DNA of 64,000 nucleotides, from the NCBI GenBank assembly GCA_039545355.1, contig BCJJ01000011.1, positions 1 to 64,000 on the forward strand, in the 5' to 3' direction. The notes under the pieces are model-generated. The model saw only the letters and a list, made by a program, of their open reading frames with translations, searched no databases and was not told where the DNA came from. Shown here piece by piece: positions 31,901 to 39,508 of this stretch. Numbering within the stretch: the first letter of the stretch is position 1; each line of letters starts with the position of its first letter. A program made the translations under genes and the position numbers. This stretch comes from Trichosporon coremiiforme (lineage: Eukaryota; Basidiomycota; Tremellomycetes; Trichosporonales; Trichosporonaceae).

Positions 31901-32593
31901 GAGGACGTGGTCCTTCTTCAGCGAGCGCGGCACACCCTTGGGCGGGACGAGGTTGGCGGCGTCCGGGTTCGGGAAGAGGTCGGGGTTCTCCTTGGCGAAG
32001 CGGTGGACGCGGGAGCGGAGGTGGGTGAGGGCAGCACCGTGTCCGAGAGAGTTGAAGCCGTAGCGGTTGATCGCGGCGTCGTCCTCCTCGAGACGGAAGA
32101 AGCGGGGCTTCGGGTTGCCCGGCTGCGGGAGCGGCGTCACGGAGCCGACCTCGACGTAGCCGAAACCAATGTCGAAGAGACCATCAATGCACTGCGCATC
32201 CTTGTCAAAGCCGGCAGCGATACCAACCGGGTTCTGGACCGGCAGGCCAAAGATCTCGGTGTGGAGTTCCGGGCCGTCGACGCCCATGTCTCCAGGGCGG
32301 GCCCAGGACGGCAGCGACAGCAGCTTGACGGCAAACTTGTGTCCCTCCTCGGGGGTCAGGAGCTTGCGGAGCGCAGGCATGATGAGGTGCTCGTGGGCGA
32401 TGCTCTCCGAGTCGTAATAGTACGCGAGGAGGAGGGCGCCCGTTCCGATGGCAAAGGTGCCGGCGACGAAGCGTCCGGGCTTGGAGCGACGGAAGTTTGA
32501 GGCATGTCGGATCTGGGTGAGCTGTGTTGAGGCTGCTGATGATCGAGCAGCCACGGCCCTGTGGGCGAGCGGCCTTGATGCTTGCCTGAACAT
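28979..32593 (-). CDS. URA9: Dihydroorotate dehydrogenase (class 2) fused to a LEA-like repeat domain
   Basis: This single-exon frame encodes 1204 aa. Residues 1-35 are a mitochondrial presequence, 43-60 a membrane anchor (AGTFAIGTGALLLAYYY), and 70-450 a complete class 2 dihydroorotate dehydrogenase, which oxidises dihydroorotate with ubiquinone in pyrimidine synthesis. GIAAGFDKDA, NRYGFNSLG, the catalytic Ser in NVSSPNTPGLR, ISNTT and GCGGIFTGQDAL are all present. From about 510 to 1150 the chain is an alanine/glutamine-rich amphipathic helix built of 11- and 22-residue repeats (AKSWGRQADASLRD, ARSWGRQADATVRD, AQRWGQQAQDTVQD), resembling LEA group 3 or apolipoprotein repeats. A weakly hydrophobic end (TGGLGTAVAGQAARNATAA) follows. 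Usual class 2 enzymes are 400-500 aa. No stop or splice signal separates the parts. The symbol is by yeast-type naming and is approximate. Confidence 0.9.
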   Translation of the reverse strand: MFRQASRPLAHRAVAARSSAASTQLTQIRHASNFRRSKPGRFVAGTFAIGTGALLLAYYYDSESIAHEHLIMPALRKLLTPEEGHKFAVKLLSLPSWARPGDMGVDGPELHTEIFGLPVQNPVGIAAGFDKDAQCIDGLFDIGFGYVEVGSVTPLPQPGNPKPRFFRLEEDDAAINRYGFNSLGHGAALTHLRSRVHRFAKENPDLFPNPDAANLVPPKGVPRSLKKDHVLGVNLGKNKASAADSDDDYIKGVQLLGPYADVLVVNVSSPNTPGLRALQSRDSLTRLLSAVVKERDAIAVDGLPKVAVKVTCDLSEDELSDVAASVRKAGVDGVIISNTTIRRDLGLKSENAKETGGLSGKPLFPYALNGVRQLRPLLPPNIPIIGCGGIFTGQDALDFAHAGASMVQLYTSFGYRGVGTPRLIKNEISSLLESPNGLAVTSSWKDQVGLGYAARNLPWDESRVAAEAAQIRNEAHSLGRSLQDVQRQQSQKQRELDARRRVIDSASDIKGKAEQYGQQAHDAVRAGAEKAQEHARQLGRQAESYGEHAQDKLHSTLNEAERRARSWADQAKYSAHDAKQTVRSWGQSAQEGAEDAAAKAKSWGRQAEAGAENAADNAATQAKSWGRQADASLRDSADEAERKARSWGRQADATVRDGLDEAQRKAQRWGQQAQDTVQDTKDQAKSWGRQVDANLRDIGQEAQDGLRSAADQASRAGSQAQDKLHNTLNEAERGLRTWGRQADATLRDGADEAQRTAQKWGQQAQDTVDDTKAQAKSWGRQVDANLRDIGQEAQDGLTEAQRQAQRYGSKAQDALHSTLNDAEAKGKQASASLRDSLDEAQRQASQWSKDASAQASQWGQQIQDSVSKAEAEVEDWATQFSREATKKATEAQNALHARLNEAEHAGRQTASSVQDSVHGTLRDAEKEADAWRRTGRRVSNEAEAQAQQWGKEAKENAQEGLSQAQSRAEAFAKAASSRIGDSVNEVEKSAEHAKSRAEQFASAASSRLGDSVDKAQDAASNAAEQAKSAAQSAADQASAAWKSGVQQAQDAAQSASDWASQFGQQAKEGAQQASQTVQSYASQAAKDAQSAAEQAQKTAQEQWQQAQAKASELASKGQDAVQNAADQLQAASKAANDQIRDTVTDLEADAQRVKRYSWLDAAARPATGGLGTAVAGQAARNATAAATGKDQWEKDVKEGDKRMV
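29143..31066. repeat. Degenerate 33/66-bp coding repeats (LEA-like domain)
   Basis: Repeats of 11 and 22 codons, many containing the peptide SWGRQ or WGQQ, fill the 3' half of the DHODH gene. The copies nearest 30,600-30,900 are the most regular. Copies are diverged rather than identical, so the array is old or under selection for helix pattern. Confidence 0.8.
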
Positions 32594-33046
32594 GGCTTGT
32601 GGGTTGGTGAATGGTTTTTTTCAAGATCAAGATGGGGTCGCGAGATGGAGCTCGGTGAGTCGCGAGGGGGTGTGAGTCGCGACCGCGAAAGAGGCCGGAA
32701 ATGACGATATCGGACGGAAAAGTAGCCTATCCGGGAGCTGCTCCGACGTCATTGATCGCCGCATGGTGTAGGCGGGCGTGGGTGCGGGACGCTAAGGCGT
32801 GCGGGGAGGTAGGCGCCCAACCACGCGACACTCACGCTTCCAGGCGTGCCGGAGTATCCTGGCCGAGCCTGACTAACGGTTCACCCAGGTAGAGCGGATG
32901 ATGACGTCCGCCCGCCCGATCCGCCCTCTGGCGCTGGGGTCGGAGCGGAGCCCGGGGACTTAACTGGGTGACTGACGTATAACATGCCAAAGCCGACAAC
33001 GTTCTCACCTCTTCCTCATCCTTCATCCGTCCCCCCTTCATTCACC
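32594..33046. other. Divergent DHODH/TAL1 promoter region
   Basis: This 453-bp spacer lies between two divergent starts. It holds no gene. A pyrimidine-rich stretch (about 33,000-33,045) immediately precedes TAL1, as is common for highly expressed fungal genes. Confidence 0.5.
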
Positions 33047-34071
33047 ATGTCCAACTCCCTCGACGCCCTCAAGGCCTCTGGCACCACCGTCGTCTCCGAC
33101 TCGGGAGACTTCGGGTCCATCGCCGCCTACAAGCCCCAGGATGCCACCACCAACCCCTCCCTCATCCTCCAGGCCGCCAAGCTCCCCCAGTACGCCCCCC
33201 TCATCGACTCGGCCATCGAGTACGGCAACAAGGCCTCGGGCGACCTTGACCAGAAGACCGACGCCGCTCTCGACGCCCTCCTTGTCAACTTTGGTACCGA
33301 GATCCTCAAGATCGTCCCCGGCCGTGTCTCCACCGAGGTCGACGCCCGCTTCTCGTTCGACACCAAGGCCACCGTTGCCAAGGCCCGCCACCTCATTGAG
33401 CTCTACAAGGAGCGCGGCGTCGACAAGGACCGCGTCCTCATCAAGATCGCCTCGACCTGGGAGGGTATCCAGGCCGCCCGCCAGCTCGAGCAGGAGGGCA
33501 TCCAGTGAGTGGAGACGGAACTGTGTCGCCTTCGAACTTCCGCTAACATTCCAGCTGCAACCTCACCCTCCTCTTCTCGATGCCCCAGGCCATCGCCGCC
33601 GCCGAGGCTGGTGTCACCCTGATCTCGCCCTTCGTCGGCCGTATCCTCGACTGGTACAAGAAGGCGACTGGTAAGGAGTACACTGCCGAGGACGACCCCG
33701 GAGTTGTCTCTGTCCGCGAGATCTACACCTACTACAAGCAGCACGGCTACCCGACGATTGTCATGGGTGCCTCGTTCCGCAACACTGGTGAGATCAAGGC
33801 GCTCGCCGGCTGCGACTTCCTCACGATCTCGCCCAAGCTCCTCGAGGAGCTCAAGAACTCGTCGGACCCCGTCCCCCAGGTCCTCTCGCCGGAGAAGTCC
33901 AAGGCCGCCAAGGCCCTCGAGAAGGTGTCGTACATCAACGACCAGCCCCGGTTCACCTGGGACCTGTTCGAGAACCAGATGGCCTTTGAGAAGCTCTCGG
34001 AGGGTATCCGCGGCTTCGCCAAGGACGGCAACACGCTCAAGGAGCTCCTCAAGGGCAAGCTCTCGGCTTAA
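33047..34071 (+). CDS. TAL1: Transaldolase
   Basis: The product transfers a dihydroxyacetone unit in the non-oxidative pentose phosphate pathway, in the cytosol. Two exons (33047-33504, 33555-34071) flank a 50-nt intron and encode 324 aa. [12 protein letters not shown] is at the N-terminus, the Schiff-base Lys is in [21 protein letters not shown] crosses the junction, and [13 protein letters not shown] and MGASFRN follow. Third codon positions are strongly C-biased, suggesting high expression. A GAGCG-type palindrome follows the stop directly. Confidence 0.96.
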
Positions 34072-34438
34072 AGCAGCGAGCGTAGCGAGTGCATCCCGAG
34101 TGTACGCAAGGAGTCAGCAGTTGTTTTTAATGCAGAAAAGCAAAATCGTAGTCACTGTTAGTTTAGTCGCTATGAAGCGTGATCGCACACAACACCCGAT
34201 GCCCACGTCGACTCGTGCCCGCATGCCCGGGACGTGATTTGAGTTTGGAGTGGTCGGATGGAACGTTCGCTGCATTCTCGGCAAGTGACCGTGGCGTCTG
34301 GGCCTCCATCCGAGTTACCCCACATCCCACCCGCAGCACTCATCCGGAATCATGATGCAATATAAGTTGGGCTGCTGGACCTCCACATACCCTCTCCACG
34401 CCCGACTCACACGAACTCTTCACTGCACTGAAAGCGAC
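34072..34438. other. Intergenic region with palindrome and TATA-like element
   Basis: Begins with the short palindromic element 34076-34089 just after the TAL1 stop and ends with AATATAAG (about 34356-34363) upstream of the ABC ATPase. No gene was recognised. Confidence 0.5.
34076..34089. repeat. Short dispersed palindrome (GCGAGCGNAGCGAGC family)
   Basis: GCGAGCGTAGCGAG lies four bases after the TAL1 stop codon. Related copies occur at 38185, 41796, 42434, 43393 and 43488. Confidence 0.65.
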
Positions 34439-36091
34439 ATGCTGAGGACGATAGTCAGACGCGCGCCGCATGTCCGCCTGCCGGCCAACGCGACCGTGTT
34501 TCCCTTCGGCACGGGGCGGGCAGACGCGACAAAGGCGCTGCTCCGCTTCCCAGACGAGGGATGGACAATAGATGATTCGAATACAGAGGGCTGGGCCATT
34601 GTGGGCGACAGCGAGGGAAGACGTCTGGCCGTGGAAGTAAGCACCTCGCTGTCACAGCAGCTGGCAAGAATGAACTCGAGCTAATGCCAGACCCTGCTGG
34701 GCCGACACAGGATTCTCCCCTCTCAACCCGGCGGTGCGCTGCCCGTCTCCCAATCGCAGCCTCCGGGAAACCTAGATCCCGACGCCTGGCAGGCCGTCCG
34801 CTACCTCGCCTTTGCGCGTCCCGCCTCCTCGGGAGAGTTTACAGACTACACGGCCCGCTACGGCGCCCTGCTGGACGAGGACAAGCTCTCTCTCCGCGAA
34901 AAGCTTTCGCGGTCAGCCGCCGCCTTGCCGGGCCAAGAGGACAGGCCTATCCCGGAAGAAGCGATGAACAGCGCTTTCGGTCTTATGGGGCTGAATGAAC
35001 TGGCCGACCTGCCCGCCATTGCGCTGAGCAGTGGCCAGACGAGACGGGCGCGGATCGCCCACGCGCTCATGTACCAACCGCGCGTCCTTTTGCTCGAGGA
35101 CCCGATGGCTGGTCTCGATGCGCCCAGTCGCGAGCGGGTTAGGAGTCTGCTCGGACAGCTTAATGCCAGCGGACAGCCACGCGTGGTCTTAGTGTTGAGG
35201 GATAGGGGGGAGGACACTTTGGCCGACTGGGTTTCCAACGTCGTCGAGGTACGCAACGGCAAAGCCTGGCTCGGCACTCGTGAGCAGTGGATCGCCCGCC
35301 GGCGAGAGAGAGGAGAAAGGGAGGCGGCAACGTACGCGGCCACCGACAGCACCGAGCCGCCGATCATCGAGCTTAACGGCGTGTCAGTCTCTTATGGCGA
35401 GGGATCCAGACCAGTACTGAAGAATATCGACTGGAGCATCCGCCCAGGCTCCAGGTGGCATCTGCAGGGTTCCAACGGCAGCGGCAAGACGACCTTGCTG
35501 TCCGTCATGCTCGGCCTGCACCCGCAATCATACTCTCTTCCCGCCTCGAGCCTGACCATCTTTGGCCAGCCCCGCCGTAAAGTCGCGACGACGATTCTGA
35601 GGCGCAAGATTGGCCATTCGTCGCCCGAAATCTTTGCCGCTTTTCCACGCAACATGGCCCTCTCGGCTTACGACGCGATAGGAACCGGGTTCGAGGGCGT
35701 GTTTGCGCGCCGCAGTCTTAACGCGGAACAGAAGGGGCGCGTGCTCGATTTGATTGAGCGGTTCAAGCCTCAACTCCGGGCTGCCAAGGATCCCGAGGAC
35801 ATTCCCACCCGAGAGATTGCGCTTAGGGAGTTTTCCCACTTCACGCCCCCGCAACAGGCGCTCCTCGTCTTCCTCCGAGCTGTTGTTGGACGGCCCGAGC
35901 TGCTGGTGCTCGATGAACCGACGCAGGGCATGGATGAGGAGATTTGGGCGACGTGTCGCGCGTTCCTGAAAGAGGAGTGGGAAGGGGGCGTGAAACAGGC
36001 CGTCGTCGTCGTGAGCCACTATGAGGACGAAGTACCGTGGAATAATGGCCGGGTTCTTAGGTTGACCAACGGTGTCGCGGAGATTCAGTAG
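34439..36091 (+). CDS. Soluble tandem ABC ATPase, probably mitochondrial (ModF/PhrA-like)
   Basis: Two exons (34439-34636, 34691-36091) with a 54-nt intron give 532 aa. There are two nucleotide-binding domains and no membrane helices, as in bacterial ModF/PhrA and yeast YDR061W. The N-terminus (MLRTIVRRAPHVRLPAN) looks like a mitochondrial presequence. Domain 1 has a degenerate Walker A (GDSEGRRLAVETLLG) but an intact signature (LSSGQTRRARIA) and Walker B (RVLLLEDPMAGLD). Domain 2 has an intact Walker A (GSNGSGKTT) and Walker B (LLVLDEPTQGMDE) but a degenerate signature (FSHFTPPQQ). In a composite dimer one ATP site would therefore be complete and one dead. Substrate or partner is unknown. 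Confidence 0.85.
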
Positions 36092-36169
36092 CCTTTTAAT
36101 GCCTTTATGCATCTGTTCCTTACAACTTGGAGTGCGAGCCCGAGCCCCGGGGCGACATTCGACGACGGC

Positions 36170-36799
36170 TCAATCAAGACTGCCCACCTCTTTCGTGTAC
36201 TTCCTCTCCAGCTCGCGATGCTTCGCAACGAGCGCATCGAGCTTGGCGCGCGTGGCCGGGATACGGATCTCGGGCTCGACGTATGCGTCCCCCCGGCGTT
36301 CCTTCAGCCACGCCTCGTGCGCGTCCTCGCTCTCGACGAAACGTTCCAGGTCAGTCGCGAAACTGGGGTCGTTGCGGTATGCCAGCGGCTCGCCTTGCGC
36401 TTTCCCCTAAATGTCAGGTCGTGTTCTCAGAAGACTCAGGAGGTTATTCACGTCAACGATACGGTGGATGAGCGGCACGCCGCCCCCGCCCCACGCGTCC
36501 AGCGTCCAGTTCGCGTCGCTCATGACCCTGTGTTGTGAGCTACACCCATCAAAGAAGGGCTCACTCGTCCGTCTGCATGCGCACCACGATGCCGTCGGCG
36601 TCAGAATTGGGGAAGAGATCCTGAATGAACGGCTCCATCTGGGCGCAGGGCGGGCACCAGTGCTGGCCGTTGACCGAGGCCGAGGTGAAGATGACGAACA
36701 CGGGCAAGGGGGCTTTGGCCAGTTCGTCCCGGAGGCTCGCGATACTGGACGTCAGCGTTGCTCAAGGCCAGTGACTCACTCCGTTTCGATCAGAGGCAT
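36170..36799 (-). CDS. TXNDC17-type thioredoxin-like protein
   Basis: Four exons (36799-36780, 36744-36565, 36527-36452, 36406-36170) with introns of 35, 37 and 45 nt encode 170 aa. The first exon is only 20 nt. VFVIFTSASVNGQHWCPPCAQ carries the redox motif WCPPC in the context typical of the TXNDC17/TRP14 (DUF953) family, which reduces cystine and small disulphides in the cytosol. The usual family motif is WCPDC, so the second residue pair differs. The C-terminus continues about 60 residues beyond the thioredoxin fold as a charged helix (RIPATRAKLDALVAKHRELE). It is convergent with the ABC ATPase (78 bp apart). Confidence 0.82.
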
Positions 36800-37491
36800 C
36801 TTGCTTTTCAGTTAGTGGTGGGTGAGTGAGGAGAGAGAAGGAAGATGCATGAAGTTTGAAGGAGATACGCCAGCGATGGGTACTTGGTGCATGCATGGGT
36901 GGCCAAGCACGGGTCAGCTGAGAAGCAGCAGGCCGGATAGCACGTCGCGTCGCCGCGTTCGCTAGCGCAAGAGCTAAGTTAAGAAAACGACGCTATCGCC
37001 TTCCGGTCTCTGGATCGCGAACAGCTAGCTGACTGTGGGTCGGAGCCCCACGTGCAACCACCCACCCATGTCCGGTCCGGCGGTCCGGTGTCGTAATCCT
37101 TTGGGCTCTGAGTGCGGAGGATGCACACATCTCCGGGACGCTCTGCAGTGCTGGCACATCAAGTGCAGTGACCGCTGGAAGGCGGACGGGCTGTGCCTGG
37201 AGTGCCCGGAACAGAAGATCGAGTTCGTGCTTGGGACGGGAGGTGGCGGTCGCGTTTGCTCTGCACTGGGCCCGATGTCACAAGGTAGAGACCGATACTG
37301 GACGATACGCCGTCCAGCACTCGGTGCGTCTGTCAATACGGGCCAGCGTCGAGCGTGCTCGCATCCATGACTGGTGTCCACAGCCCAGCACTGATGTCTC
37401 CGCCTCTCTCCGCAGAATCGCAACGCCCCGCAACCTCGCCCCTCCAGTCAACTCTGCGGTAACAACCAGTGCCCAAGAAGTACCCAATGCA
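36800..37491. other. Intergenic region with an unassigned cysteine-rich open frame
   Basis: No gene was assigned. An open frame on the plus strand (37035-37370) contains a run of Cys-X2-Cys and Cys-X4-Cys pairs but has no splice or family support (see findings). Confidence 0.4.
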
Positions 37492-38800
37492 TCACATATG
37501 GCTCTGCAACCACGACACGACCTCCCAGCTCAAATCCGGCCTGACAGAGTCGCCAAGGAACGTGCCCACGCCATCGAGTCCCTCATACCGGAGCCCAAGG
37601 CAGCACTGTGCAATCCGTTCCAAAGCGTCTTCGTCTTCCTGCTGTTCCTCACCACCCCGTCCACCAGAAACAATCTCGAGCGTCATGCTGTTGATAACGC
37701 CGTGCTTGCTCTCCACCTCGCACTTCACTTCTCCGCAGGACAGCGAGCCAGAGAAGTGGTTCTCAAACTGCGGCGTCTGGCCGTAGGCCCACTCCCACCC
37801 CTGCAGCTCGGCCATGCCGTCCCGAATCCCCGTCTTGCCCTTCGTGTCCACGAGCTCTCCTCCAAAGACAGTTTGCTCGTTCACAATCTGCACCTCGCTC
37901 TCGCCATACACCTCGGCAAACTCGCCCAGCACGGCAGACACGAAGCTGCCGTGTGTGATCGCGCGGGTTTCTGGAGAACGGTGCAGATTGATTGTCGACA
38001 CGGGCACGCGCATGCTCTCCACACCCTTACTGACCATATTGGGCGAGGAGGAGCGGAGCGCGCGGCCGAGCGTAGACAGGTCGGACGAGATCAGCATCGT
38101 GCCGTGGTGGTAGGCGCGGTGCTGGATGATCTTGTACGCCGAGCCGGAGACCTGGGTGTCAGCTTGGCTTACGGGGAATGTGCAGCTCGCTCCGCTCGCA
38201 GCATACCTTCAGCTCTTCCGGGTCGCGCACTACGACGTCGTGCCGCGCGTTCGTCGTGCAGGGGGGCACGTCCAGCCGCTCCCTTACCGCTTTCGCGACC
38301 AGAATCGCGCCAGCGGAGCGCGTAAAGGCGAGTCGGGGGAGGACGATCGAGAAGTTTGTGTTGCCCATGTCCTTAAGGTCAGCCGGCCACCTTCCCATAT
38401 GTCACTCCGAAACTCACATGGTAGACCGTCCCTCCGCCAGATCTCCGCCTGACCATGGGCAGCCCCAGCTCCCTCAGTACCCGCGGCGTGGTCTCCTTCC
38501 ATGGATTCTGGTTGCGCCCGATCACGACACACGGTTCGTTACGGTACAGGAAGAGAATGGGCTGGTTCCGTGGTGTCTTTCTAAGAAGCCAGTCCTCGAA
38601 TGAGAGGTTGAAGTAGATGTCATTGCTCGTCGAGACGTATGTCGCGGGCTGAGGTCAGCGGGGAAGGTGCGGGGGTGACCCACCGCTGTGAGCTCGACAG
38701 TGTCGGGAGCTGCTTCGCTGTGTCTCTGGACTGTGACGGAGAAGGATCGTCGTCCAGAAGCGTATATCCGAGGCAGTCGTATTGATCTGAGTGAGTTCAT
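37492..38800 (-). CDS. AIM22: Mitochondrial lipoyltransferase / lipoate-protein ligase
   Basis: The product attaches lipoate to the E2 subunits of mitochondrial dehydrogenases (LplA family; yeast Lip3/Aim22). Four exons (38800-38684, 38648-38418, 38371-38207, 38151-37492) with introns of 35, 46 and 55 nt encode 390 aa. A presequence (RSIRLPRIYASGRRSFSV) is followed by FLYRNEPCVVIGRNQNPWKE, the lipoate-binding RRRSGGGTVYHDMGN restored across the second junction, the Lys in SGSAYKIIQHRAYHHGTML, and a C-terminal lobe with WEWAYGQTPQFENHF. The last intron is lengthened by a CTCGCTCCGCTCGC palindrome (38185-38199). Confidence 0.92.
38185..38199. repeat. Short dispersed palindrome in an intron
   Basis: GCTCGCTCCGCTCGC lies inside the 55-nt third intron of the lipoyltransferase gene, the longest of its three introns. 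Confidence 0.65.
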
Positions 38801-39508
38801 GGTGGTGTCGGAGATGGGTAACGGAGATGACCACCTGTGGACGGAAATCAGTGGTCGCAAGGGGAGGGGATTATCCGAGACTGGTCCGACTGATAGGAGG
38901 GGGTCACGTGGTCCGAGGACGGAGATTAGACTGAGGGTCTCCCACGGTCGGCGTCCATTGCCAAGCTCCAAGGAACGAGCATCGGCTGTGCGCGGTGTCT
39001 TCCTTGCCCTTGTACCGGCTCGGACCATGGAATCCAGGCGGGGCACAGCGGTGGATGCGGCGCATGTGCCGGGGCTCAGCCGCCGACTGTGGGGGGGGGG
39101 GAGGGCAGGGGGAAGGGGACAGCCCGGGACTTGACACACGCAACAAAGGAACAAGGCAGACAGCGTCATGCATCCATCACCGGAGCAAAAGCATTCATAA
39201 CTGGACACACTGCAACGACGGTGCATCTGCATCCTCGTCTCTCCTCACTCTGCTCTCACCACTCTCCCCTACACACACTCGTCCATCGTCCACCGGGATC
39301 GCATCGCCGACCGCGGACATCGACGCATACGAGCAGAGCATATCATATCATATCACCCAACGGCTGAGCGATCAGGCTCGAGGCTCGCAATCATCGATCA
39401 ATCGCATTAGCCGAAGTCGGCCGTCCAACCACCGCCCACCAGGCTACCACGGACACCTCCACCGGGCCACTCCACCCTCCCAATACCCGAATCTCATCCA
39501 CATCCACC
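38801..39508. other. Divergent promoter region AIM22/CAT2
   Basis: About 710 bp between divergent genes. It contains a G-run at about 39,090-39,101 and a long C/A-rich leader before the carnitine acetyltransferase ATG. No coding frame was accepted. Confidence 0.5.

Noticed and set aside
29618..32500. 960-codon plus-strand open frame over the DHODH fusion gene
   Set aside because: Antisense of a repetitive GC-rich coding region; the repeat pattern simply mirrors the LEA-like repeats of the other strand.
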